This document shows positions 1 through 5,346 of a stretch of DNA of 8,503 nt, piece by piece. Under the pieces are notes generated by a model that worked only from the letters and a program-made list of their open reading frames with translations, was not told the origin of the DNA and ran no database searches. A program made the translations under genes and the position numbers. The stretch's first letter is position 1. Each line of letters begins with the position of its first letter. The stretch spans positions 1 to 8,503 of the forward strand of contig JAFGSL010000312.1 in assembly GCA_016934645.1 (NCBI GenBank), in the 5' to 3' direction. Source of the stretch: Anaerolineae bacterium. Lineage in GTDB: Bacteria; Chloroflexota; Anaerolineae; B4-G1; SLSP01.

Positions 1-1293
1 CACCGCGATCTCTGCCGACGGCCAGGCCAGATGCAGGTCCGCGCCAATGGCCTTGCTGCTCATTACGATGTATGCCCCACCGTAGCCCTTGCGGATGACG
101 ACGGAGATTTTAGGCACGTTGGACGCAACATAGGCATAGATAATCTTCGCCCCGTGGCGGATGATGCCGCTGTGCTCCTGAGCTATGCCAGGCAGGAAAC
201 CGGGCGAATCCACGAAAGTGATCAGCGGCAGATTGAAGGCATCGCAAAGGCGCACGAAACGCGCAATTTTGTCGGAAGCATCAATGTCGATGACGCCGGC
301 CTTCTCCAATGGCTGCTGTGCAACAATGCCTACCACCTGCCCCGCCAGCCGCGCAAAACCCACAAGGGCATTTCGCGCCCACGCCGCGTGAACCTCGAAG
401 AAGCTCCCCCGGTCCACCACCCCATCGAGCACCGCGTGCATATCGTAGGGAATGTTGGGATCATCCGGGATAAGGGTATTGAGGCGCGCCAGGTCCACCG
501 GTGCGATAGCATCATCGGCCGGCAGGCTTGGAGGATTCTCCACGTTGTTTGCCGGAAGGTAACTGAGCAAGCAGCGTACCAGCCCGAGGGCATACGCTTC
601 ATCCTCAGCGATGAAGTGCGCCACGCCGCTGACGGAAGCATGAACACGCGCCCCACCCAGACTCTCGTGATCGACGACGGTTCCACCATTGACGCTCTTG
701 AGAACGTCCGGGCCGGTGATATACATCGTGGACGTTTTATCCACCATGATGATGAAGTCGGTGAGTGCAGGGCTGTACGAGGCACCGCCCGCGCACGGCC
801 CCATCATCACCGAAATCTGCGGGACGACGCCAGACGCCATCACGTTGCCACAGAAGACTTCGCCGTAGCCGTGCAGCGACGTCACACCCTCCTGGATGCG
901 TGCACCACCGGAGTCGAACAATCCGATGATGGGAACGCCGTTGCGCAGCGCCAAATCCTGCAATTGGGTGATCTTGCGGGCGTGCGTCAACGAGACAGAA
1001 CCGCCATAGACGGTGAAATCCTGCGCGTACACGCAGACGTTGCGTCCGTCGATTTTCCCAAAGCCGGTCACGACGCCGTCTCCGTGAATCGCACTGGTAT
1101 CTTCGCAGTGCTGGAGTACGTAAGGCTGTAGCTCCTGGAATGTATCAGGGTCAAGCAACGCCGCGATGCGCTCGCGGGCCGTCATCTTGCCTTTAGCATG
1201 TTGTTGATCGATGCGGGAAAGTCCCCCGCCTAACTGTGCTTGTGCCTGGCGCGTCCGGAGTTCATCCAGCCGCGCGTCTGTTTTTTCCGTCAA
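1..1293 (-). CDS. pccB: Acyl-CoA carboxylase carboxyltransferase (beta) subunit, propionyl-CoA carboxylase type, 3' end cut by window edge
   Basis: Cytoplasmic subunit that moves carboxyl from carboxybiotin to an acyl-CoA, typically propionyl-CoA, giving methylmalonyl-CoA. The visible 431 codons show both crotonase-type halves. In the N-terminal half are FDSGGARIQEGV (126-137) and the oxyanion-hole segment GPCAGGASYSPA (165-176). In the C-terminal half are VDSPGFLPG and RKGYGGAYIVMSS (401-413), followed by AWPSAEIAV at the edge. Family members run about 510-520 residues, so roughly 85 are missing. The start is TTG at 1291-1293: GGAG lies six bases upstream and forms a good Shine-Dalgarno. A GTG four codons earlier (1303-1305) is possible but would place that site inside the gene; an in-frame stop lies at 1315-1317. 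It follows ubiE by 72 nt on the same strand. The biotin carboxylase and biotin carrier subunits are not in view. The same fold serves methylmalonyl-CoA decarboxylase alpha (MmdA) and acetyl-CoA carboxylases, so the substrate is inferred; the family is certain. Confidence 0.93.
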   Translation of the reverse strand, partial: MTEKTDARLDELRTRQAQAQLGGGLSRIDQQHAKGKMTARERIAALLDPDTFQELQPYVLQHCEDTSAIHGDGVVTGFGKIDGRNVCVYAQDFTVYGGSVSLTHARKITQLQDLALRNGVPIIGLFDSGGARIQEGVTSLHGYGEVFCGNVMASGVVPQISVMMGPCAGGASYSPALTDFIIMVDKTSTMYITGPDVLKSVNGGTVVDHESLGGARVHASVSGVAHFIAEDEAYALGLVRCLLSYLPANNVENPPSLPADDAIAPVDLARLNTLIPDDPNIPYDMHAVLDGVVDRGSFFEVHAAWARNALVGFARLAGQVVGIVAQQPLEKAGVIDIDASDKIARFVRLCDAFNLPLITFVDSPGFLPGIAQEHSGIIRHGAKIIYAYVASNVPKISVVIRKGYGGAYIVMSSKAIGADLHLAWPSAEIAV

Positions 1294-1327
1294 ACCAATC
1301 TCCACTTGAAATAGTCAAAAATTGAAA

Positions 1328-1343
1328 GTTCAAAATCTTGAAC
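1328..1343 (-). terminator. Weak hairpin between ubiE and the carboxylase gene, possible leaky terminator
   Basis: On the minus strand GTTCAA-GATT-TTGAAC forms a 6-bp stem with a 4-nt loop. It is followed by TTTCAATTTTTGAC, a T-rich tail. It lies just after the ubiE stop and about 35 bases before the pccB-type start. The stem is AT-rich, so termination would be weak. The surrounding 1310-1365 is low-complexity (minus strand TTGGGGAGTTGGGATT, then TTCAA/TTGAA words), so this may equally be another of the word-type intergenic repeats seen elsewhere in the window. Confidence 0.25.
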
Positions 1344-1365
1344 CTCGTTAATCCCAACTCCCCAA

Positions 1366-2121
1366 TCACTTCGTTCCCACGAAGATTGCCACCGTCCCTA
1401 ACATCTTTAGTTCCCATGAAACCTCGCGCAATCCGGCAGCTTCCATCACCTTTGCAGTAACTAATGGTGCAGGAAATCGCTTCACAGACTGGGGTAAATA
1501 GGTGTATGCAGCGCGATTTTTGGCGATCAGTTGTCCAAGCAGCGGCGCAACGCCAAAAAAGTACAACCGGAAGAGCCACGTCATCGGAAAGCGCTGTGGC
1601 CATGTCATTTCCAGGCATACGACCCGGCCTTCGGGTCGTGCCACCCGTACCTGCTCAGTAAACGCCTGGGCCACGTCAGGGACATTGCGCAGCATAAACA
1701 CAGAAATGACAGCGTCGAATGTGTTGCTCGGAAAGGCGAGTGCCAGCCCATCGCTGTTCGCCCAGTGAACCCGCCGCGCGGCTTTCTTTAGCGCTTTCTC
1801 TCGCGCCACATCGAGCATCGCCAGCGTCAAGTCTGCGCCGACGATGTGCGCATCAGCAAACCGGTCAGCAGCCAATAGCGCCACGTCGCCAGTTCCCGTC
1901 GCAATGTCCAACAATCTTCCGCCGGGAGGAACCTGCGCACGGGCAAGAGCGTCTTTACGCCAGTTTTGATCCTGCCCTAGCGAAAGAAGCCGGTTGATCT
2001 TATCGTAGCTGGGCGCGATGCCGGCAAAAAGCGCACGCGTGTGTTCCACACGCATCCGTCTTTGCACTGCATCTGCCCCCGCTTGTGAAGGTACTGTTTG
2101 TAGATTATCGGCAAGATTCAT
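1366..2121 (-). CDS. ubiE: Demethylmenaquinone methyltransferase (UbiE/MenG family)
   Basis: SAM-dependent C-methyltransferase for the last step of menaquinone (or ubiquinone) synthesis, 251 residues, close to the family's usual 230-255. The N-terminal family signature FAGIAPSYDKINRLLSLGQD (32-51) is present. The SAM-binding motif I is DIATGTGD (72-79), the post-II region contains LRNVPD (144-149), and the C-terminal half has the UbiE hallmark YLPQSVKRFP. The protein ends in a typical GTVAIFVGTK strand. The canonical glycine-rich loop after motif III reads PEGRVV here rather than PGG. Menaquinone is the likelier product if the host is a Chloroflexota member, as suspected. The ATG at 2119-2121 has an AGGA about 11 bases upstream, which is serviceable but not strong. 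No other men genes are in the window. A TATAAT box and a perfect palindrome lie upstream, so it probably has its own promoter separate from the toxin-antitoxin pair behind it. Confidence 0.93.
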   Translation of the reverse strand: MNLADNLQTVPSQAGADAVQRRMRVEHTRALFAGIAPSYDKINRLLSLGQDQNWRKDALARAQVPPGGRLLDIATGTGDVALLAADRFADAHIVGADLTLAMLDVAREKALKKAARRVHWANSDGLALAFPSNTFDAVISVFMLRNVPDVAQAFTEQVRVARPEGRVVCLEMTWPQRFPMTWLFRLYFFGVAPLLGQLIAKNRAAYTYLPQSVKRFPAPLVTAKVMEAAGLREVSWELKMLGTVAIFVGTK

Positions 2122-2186
2122 GTATCAAAGGTCCTGGTAACCGGCGCGCTCCATGAGTACACACTCTGCCTTCCCAACCTGCTGGC

Positions 2187-2192
2187 ATTATA
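2187..2192 (-). promoter_or_regulatory. Candidate -10 box (TATAAT) for ubiE
   Basis: A perfect TATAAT read on the minus strand, about 66 bases upstream of the ubiE start, giving a predicted leader of roughly 55-60 nt. No good -35 exists at 16-18 bp spacing (the hexamer is about TACGGT) and there is no TGn extension. If real, the promoter probably needs an activator; the palindrome at 2218-2234 lies just upstream of the -35 position. Confidence 0.35.
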
Positions 2193-2217
2193 GTCCTCTT
2201 CAAAGCGTGACCGTAGT

Positions 2218-2234
2218 GGGAAGTGTCACTTCCC
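2218..2234. promoter_or_regulatory. Perfect 17-bp palindrome, candidate regulator site upstream of ubiE
   Basis: GGGAAGTG-T-CACTTCCC is an exact 8-bp inverted repeat around a single base, in the 175-nt gap between the toxin gene and ubiE. The 1-nt centre suits a dimeric DNA-binding protein better than an RNA hairpin, and neither strand has a T-tract after it, so a terminator is unlikely. GTGAC/GTCAC words flank it on both sides. Position relative to the ubiE -10 is roughly -38 to -54 from the predicted start. Confidence 0.4.
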
Positions 2235-2257
2235 AGGGTGACAAATTCTGTTTCTTC

Positions 2258-2283
2258 AGGAGGAGATCCCTATGAGGAGATAA
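2258..2283 (+). other. Strong Shine-Dalgarno followed by a three-codon ORF (ATG AGG AGA TAA)
   Basis: On the plus strand AGGAGGAG (2258-2265) is spaced six bases from ATG (2272-2274), then AGG, AGA and the stop TAA (2281-2283). This is an ideal translation start that codes only Met-Arg-Arg. It could be a minigene, the remnant start of a deleted plus-strand gene, or chance within the direct repeat GAGGAGAT. No plus-strand promoter is evident before it. Confidence 0.2.
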
Positions 2284-2296
2284 TTGGGGTACTACA

Positions 2297-2752
2297 CTAA
2301 ACAGGAACGCAATCTTCCAGGAGGATGACCTGCACCTTCTCTCGCAACTGCATCAACTGCCGATCATTCGTGACAAATGCCGTCACACCGTGGACAAGAG
2401 CCGTGGCAACGTGCAGTGCATCGGCAGGCCGCAAGTGATATTGGGCACGCAGGCATGCGGCTTGCCCGGCAATATCTCGGGTCACGTCAACGAGCGTCAG
2501 ATTGGGAAAATGGATCAGGATTTCTTCATAATCTTGGACAATGTCACTCCGCTGTAATTGCCAGGGGTGTACTGTTATCTCCATCAATGTAAGAATCGAG
2601 GCAATGGCAGCAAAATGCCCACTCTCGATATCGGCAAGCAACGGCTGGGTGACAGCGAAATACACCGGGTGTCGTTCAATGTGATAGATCAAAACGCAAG
2701 TATCCAACCCAATACAGATATGACCGGTCAGGTGTTCGGCGAGTTTTCCCAA
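2297..2752 (-). CDS. vapC: PIN-domain ribonuclease toxin, VapC type
   Basis: Predicted Mg-dependent endoribonuclease toxin of a type II toxin-antitoxin module, 151 residues. The four PIN-domain acidic residues are all in place: Asp17 in IGLDTCVLIYHIE, Glu58 in LMEI, Asp111 in RPADALHVATAL and Asp130 in VTNDRQL, so the nuclease looks intact. The usual targets of such toxins are tRNA or rRNA; nothing here says which. It starts at TTG (2750-2752), overlapping the antitoxin's 3' end by 25 nt. An AGGAA about eight bases upstream supports that start, and the overlap implies translational coupling. The start adds about a dozen residues before the first PIN strand compared with many VapC proteins, so an in-frame start further in is not excluded. 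It ends 175 nt upstream of the ubiE start. Confidence 0.88.
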   Translation of the reverse strand: MGKLAEHLTGHICIGLDTCVLIYHIERHPVYFAVTQPLLADIESGHFAAIASILTLMEITVHPWQLQRSDIVQDYEEILIHFPNLTLVDVTRDIAGQAACLRAQYHLRPADALHVATALVHGVTAFVTNDRQLMQLREKVQVILLEDCVPV

Positions 2753-3054
2753 GTGTCACGTTCCTGTTGGAGGTAAGTATCGGTATCCACACCTTCCCAT
2801 ACGCTCTGGTGCAAACCTGCTAGGCGCGTCGTGTAACTGGTAGCCGGCATAACGGTTGACTGCGTCTGTTCAACTTGTTCGGTGAGCGCGTGAAGTCGGG
2901 CAAGGAGTTCTTCGTAACGGGCGTAGTCCATAAGCACAACAACCGGACGCCCATGTTGGGTGATGTAAACGGCGTCCCCACCCTCGCGTACGGTGTCAAT
3001 CACGTCACTGGTTTTGCGGCGTAAGTCGCTGACCGGCATAATTTTGGTATACAT
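2728..3054 (-). CDS. Phd/YefM-family antitoxin paired with the PIN toxin
   Basis: 108-residue antitoxin. The N-terminal two-thirds matches the Phd/YefM DNA-binding fold: MPVSDLRRKTSDVIDTVREG, then the VYITQHGRPVVVLMDYARYEELL segment, which is the family core. The C-terminal third (from about residue 60) is hydrophilic, with EQVEQTQS and a Trp-containing tail WEGVDTDTYLQQERDTWEN, and should wrap the toxin. It normally dimerises, represses its own promoter and neutralises the partner nuclease. ATG at 3052-3054 has a modest AAGG site about eight bases upstream. The upstream promoter and candidate operator (3099-3127) fit autoregulation. A Phd/YefM antitoxin with a PIN toxin is a common mixed pairing. 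The specific toxin-binding tail is not one I recognise. Confidence 0.88.
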   Translation of the reverse strand: MYTKIMPVSDLRRKTSDVIDTVREGGDAVYITQHGRPVVVLMDYARYEELLARLHALTEQVEQTQSTVMPATSYTTRLAGLHQSVWEGVDTDTYLQQERDTWENSPNT

Positions 3055-3098
3055 ATTTGTCGCCTTTTTTGATGCTAAATTTGGTGTCTTTTATGGAT

Positions 3099-3127
3099 AT
3101 TTTACGCCCATTTGATAAATTGGTCAA
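3099..3127 (-). promoter_or_regulatory. Sigma-70 type promoter of the toxin-antitoxin operon
   Basis: Read on the minus strand: -35 TTGACC (3122-3127), exactly 17 bp spacer, -10 TAAAAT (3099-3104). Each hexamer differs from consensus by one base, making this the best promoter in the window. Transcription should begin near 3092, leaving a leader of about 37 nt before the antitoxin ATG at 3054. The region is AT-rich compared with its surroundings. Confidence 0.7.
3108..3123. promoter_or_regulatory. Candidate antitoxin operator overlapping the promoter spacer
   Basis: CCATTTGATAAATTGG is an imperfect inverted repeat (6 of 8 paired positions match) centred between 3115 and 3116, inside the -35/-10 spacer. 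Phd/YefM antitoxins bind such short palindromes to repress their own operon. The placement is suggestive; the symmetry is modest. Confidence 0.35.
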
Positions 3128-3147
3128 GGCGATGATCGTCTTAACGA

Positions 3148-3648
3148 TTACTGCAATTCTGTTTCTGCCTGACGCAGCACTTCATCCAGCGATGATCGAA
3201 TTTCAGGCGGGATAATGACTTCCACAGGCACTTCGGTCTGCAAATGGTACGTGAGCGAGATGGGTACCTCGACCTGGATGGGCACTTCGAGGGTGTATTG
3301 GATAGGAATAATGGTTTCGATGGGGAGGGCAATGTCCTGGCGTCCCCATAGCGGGATTTCAACGTAGGTATTGATCACCGTTGAAAGCGGATAATCGATA
3401 TCCAGGGGGACAACGAGCGTCTGGCTGATGGGCACACTGGTGTTAAATGGGATCTCCTGATCTATGGCAACCGGGATCACAATAGGTTCGCTGCTCAACG
3501 TCGCCAGATTGTTGCGCGCGTTAGTGATAGCATCCAGTGCTCCCTGCTGCACGTTGCTGATAATGAGGAAGAAATAGCCGTTCAACGCCAGGGACATCAC
3601 AACCAAAATCGTCAGAATGACCAGCCATATCCTGGCAAAAGGTTTCAT
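3148..3648 (-). CDS. Membrane-anchored protein with Val-Pro-Ile periodic beta-rich domain, function unknown
   Basis: 166 residues; not a family I can name. Residues 1-6 are short and basic (MKPFAR), then one hydrophobic segment of about 25 residues (roughly 7-32, IWLVILTILVVMSLALNGYF) acts as an uncleaved signal anchor. A short polar helix-like stretch (SNVQQGALDAITNARNN) follows. From about residue 53 to 148 there is a striking periodicity of proline flanked by hydrophobics: VIPVA, EIPF, SVPI, VVPL, DYPL, EIPL, ALPI, IIPI, EVPI, EVPI, EVPV, IIPP, at roughly 6-10 residue intervals with acidic and Thr/Gln residues between. This implies an extracytoplasmic, extended beta-type fold. The end (RSSLDEVLRQAETELQ) is an amphipathic helix. 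No cysteines and no catalytic motif are evident. It is the third gene of the PyrK-like/PyrD-like block, 11 nt after its neighbour, with a very strong ribosome binding site; this suggests a shared membrane-linked role, but none is shown. Confidence 0.8.
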   Translation of the reverse strand: MKPFARIWLVILTILVVMSLALNGYFFLIISNVQQGALDAITNARNNLATLSSEPIVIPVAIDQEIPFNTSVPISQTLVVPLDIDYPLSTVINTYVEIPLWGRQDIALPIETIIPIQYTLEVPIQVEVPISLTYHLQTEVPVEVIIPPEIRSSLDEVLRQAETELQ

Positions 3649-3654
3649 AAGGGA

Positions 3655-3660
3655 CCTCCT
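3655..3660 (-). promoter_or_regulatory. Consensus ribosome binding site overlapping the upstream stop codon
   Basis: AGGAGG six bases before the ATG of the membrane protein. Its first A is the last base of the TGA stop of the PyrD-like gene. Ribosomes finishing that gene would lie on the site, so the two products are probably translationally coupled. It is among the strongest Shine-Dalgarno sequences in the window. Confidence 0.7.
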
Positions 3661-4520
3661 CAGTTCGTCGAGGTATCGAATGCCGCCAATCCTTCAGCGA
3701 TGCGTTGCAGCATTGCCGGATCGCGCCAGAGCAGCGCATCGACCTGGAGCGCCGTTGCGCCGAGTTCCAGGCAAGCAATGGCATCCTCGAGGCTGGCAAT
3801 GCCCCCACAGGCAATGACCGGGATCGGCAGTTTGGAACACCAACGCGCCAGGACGTTCAATAAGAGGGGGAAAAGAGCAGGACCATAGAGCCGCCCACGC
3901 AAGTACCGATGAACTTCGCTGTTCTCCGGCATGTCGGAGACGGGCAGGACAGCGCGCGGCGGCGCAATGAGCGTCAGCGCATCGGCGCCATGGTCGGCGA
4001 GCAACGGGGCGAGTGCATCCACGCTGGTAAAAGGAACGCGCACGATGACGGGCAAATCTCCCTCAGCGCACGCTGCATCCAGCAAGTTGAGCGCACGCTG
4101 CGGTGTAATGTTGTCCACCAGCCCTAACTCAAGCCCCACCACGTTGGGGATGCCGGAGAGCCTCTCCGCAGCTCTCGCCGTCTCAGATAGTGTAGTAGCG
4201 ATGAGGTGCACAATAACAGGGATGGGCAAATGTTCCCACAGTTGGCGATGTTGGCGCAGCACGCGCTTCACACCGGGATTCGGCAGCCCAGTGTGCGCGA
4301 CGAAGCCGCATCCTGCGTCGTGCTCCCCATGGACGGCGATGCGCTGCCCGCGCGCGGCATCACGCGGCTTGAGACTTACTGGATTGGTGACGAGTGCACC
4401 CAAAACGCGCAGATCAACCAGATCGTGGTATGTATCCCCAAAGCCAAAAGCACCCGCGGCAGGCATCACCGGCGAGGTGATGGGCAAACCAAACTTGTGG
4501 CGCGGCGCGAGTTCAATCAT
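3660..4520 (-). CDS. PyrD-like (dihydroorotate dehydrogenase class 1B family) TIM-barrel protein lacking canonical active-site residues
   Basis: 286 residues from the ATG at 4518-4520, chosen because it makes an ATGA overlap with the gene before it and places the family start (SPVMPAAGAFGFG, 16-28) at the usual distance. A GTG/ATG-type start 12 codons earlier is possible. Fold motifs are clear: LKPRDAARGQR (50-60), GLPNPG (78-83), and the phosphate-binding end PVIACGGIASLEDA (234-247) with a following LELGATALQVDALLWRDP. Key residues of real dihydroorotate dehydrogenases are changed. The ELNISCPN loop carrying the catalytic Cys reads ELGLVDN (131-137), the VKLSPN lysine is Arg161, the conserved Lys before the PR motif is Asn46, and the MINT asparagine position is Ala186. 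Orotate chemistry by the standard mechanism is therefore unlikely. The PyrK-like partner upstream suggests a retained complex. Motif comparison is from memory of the family, not an alignment run. Confidence 0.8.
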   Translation of the reverse strand: MIELAPRHKFGLPITSPVMPAAGAFGFGDTYHDLVDLRVLGALVTNPVSLKPRDAARGQRIAVHGEHDAGCGFVAHTGLPNPGVKRVLRQHRQLWEHLPIPVIVHLIATTLSETARAAERLSGIPNVVGLELGLVDNITPQRALNLLDAACAEGDLPVIVRVPFTSVDALAPLLADHGADALTLIAPPRAVLPVSDMPENSEVHRYLRGRLYGPALFPLLLNVLARWCSKLPIPVIACGGIASLEDAIACLELGATALQVDALLWRDPAMLQRIAEGLAAFDTSTN

Positions 4521-5272
4521 AACGACATCATGTCGAAAACCGGGCCGTCGGTACAAGCGTGCTTTTCGCCTGCGCGCGTATTTATCCGGCAGACCTCACA
4601 CGCCCCCACGCCGCACGGCATCGGAACCTGGACGAGCGCCTGCGCGAAGTCCGCCGCGGGCTGGATACGCGCAGCACGCACGAGTGCGGCCAGCGCCGGA
4701 TAACGGTCATTTGAACAGGCAAAGCACACACACTCCGCCCAGGCGATCAGCTCAACCAGACGCGGCATGACGCGCTCCAGGTTCGCGGGTGCAGGGTCTT
4801 GCGATTCCAGAGGGCCCAGATACCCGGCAGAACCGTCGCGCGTCACGAGCGTCAGCTCAACGGTCAGTGGGAAACGATCCGGTGGTGGTAGTTGCACCCG
4901 TGTTGGCGCTTCAATAACGAGTGCCACCGAAGGCACAGCTTCGAGCAGCGGCAACAATGGCGGCAAGGAGGCCGCCTCGGCAACCAACAACAGCCGCGTT
5001 GCATCGCCGAGGCGGAATCCCTGACCGAGCGGGCCAAGCATATTGACTGTCGTGCCGGGCAGCAGGCGCGTCGCCGGATGACGTGGCGGCAACATCGCGG
5101 TGAATCCGTCGGTATCGATCGTAGCCGGGAAGAGCGTCTCACGCAGTGGCCCACCCAAATCAGCCAACACGAACGCGCCGGGACCAGGGGGATGTGCCAC
5201 GGCAAACCGCGCCACCCAATACGGCGGTGCCGGATACGCCTGACGGAAAACCGCGTCTTGTTGTTTGACCAT
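4517..5272 (-). CDS. PyrK-like [2Fe-2S] electron-transfer protein with degenerate nucleotide-binding region
   Basis: 251 residues from ATG at 5270-5272. An in-frame GTG at 5321-5323 would add 17 residues, but that extension only translates the inverted repeat, so the ATG is preferred even though no Shine-Dalgarno is visible before it. The C-terminus has the PyrK ferredoxin-type cluster: PCGVGACEVC then HACTDGPVFD, giving Cys220, Cys225, Cys228 and Cys240. The middle keeps the GPLGQGF loop (80-86), which belongs to the flavin-reductase fold. The glycine-rich GGGIGxxPL segment that follows in true PyrK is VAEAASLPPL here, so NAD or flavin handling may be lost or altered. An extra cysteine cluster ECVCFACSN lies about 45 residues before the [2Fe-2S] motif. 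It overlaps the PyrD-like gene by 4 nt (ATGA), the arrangement of a two-subunit complex. Confidence 0.78.
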   Translation of the reverse strand: MVKQQDAVFRQAYPAPPYWVARFAVAHPPGPGAFVLADLGGPLRETLFPATIDTDGFTAMLPPRHPATRLLPGTTVNMLGPLGQGFRLGDATRLLLVAEAASLPPLLPLLEAVPSVALVIEAPTRVQLPPPDRFPLTVELTLVTRDGSAGYLGPLESQDPAPANLERVMPRLVELIAWAECVCFACSNDRYPALAALVRAARIQPAADFAQALVQVPMPCGVGACEVCRINTRAGEKHACTDGPVFDMMSL

Positions 5273-5280
5273 AAATAGAA

Positions 5281-5345
5281 GGAGTAAGGAGTACGCAGTA
5301 TGGAGTAAGATGGATACCCCCACTCCGTACTCCTTACTCCATACT
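5281..5345. repeat. Intergenic inverted repeat made of GGAGTA words
   Basis: GGAGTAAGGAGTACG (5281-5295) is repeated exactly inverted at 5326-5340, a 15-bp stem around a 30-nt loop. A second, competing pairing joins AGTATGGAGTAAG (5297-5309) to its complement at 5333-5345, a 13-bp stem. The element is assembled from variants of one short word and fits almost exactly between the lpdA stop (TAG at 5347-5349, itself merging into TAGGAGTATGG) and the PyrK-like ATG eight bases further on. On the minus strand the stem is followed by TTCTATTT, so it could attenuate read-through from lpdA. It resembles short-word intergenic repeats known in several bacterial phyla. Confidence 0.75.
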
Positions 5346-5346
5346 C

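Noticed and set aside
31..1131. Long plus-strand open frame of 366 codons
   Set aside because: It is antisense to the carboxyltransferase gene, whose minus-strand translation has unmistakable family motifs throughout. The plus-strand product is His/Arg-rich with no recognisable domain.
2218..2234. Palindrome considered as a Rho-independent terminator for the toxin gene
   Set aside because: No T-rich tail on either strand and a one-base centre; a protein-binding site fits better.
3135..3148. ATCGT-TAAG-ACGAT stem at the end of the membrane-protein gene, considered as a terminator
   Set aside because: Only a 5-bp stem, it overlaps the stop codon and no T-tract follows on the transcribed strand.
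3931..4770. Overlapping plus-strand open frames (also 4206-4703)
   Set aside because: They run antisense to the PyrD-like and PyrK-like genes and give Arg/Ser/Pro-rich products without motifs, typical of shadows in GC-rich DNA.
5273..5323. 17-residue N-terminal extension of the PyrK-like protein (GTG start)
   Set aside because: The extension is only a translation of the inverted repeat. The hydrophobic look (LLLLF) comes from repeated CTC/TTA words, so it is not a credible signal peptide.
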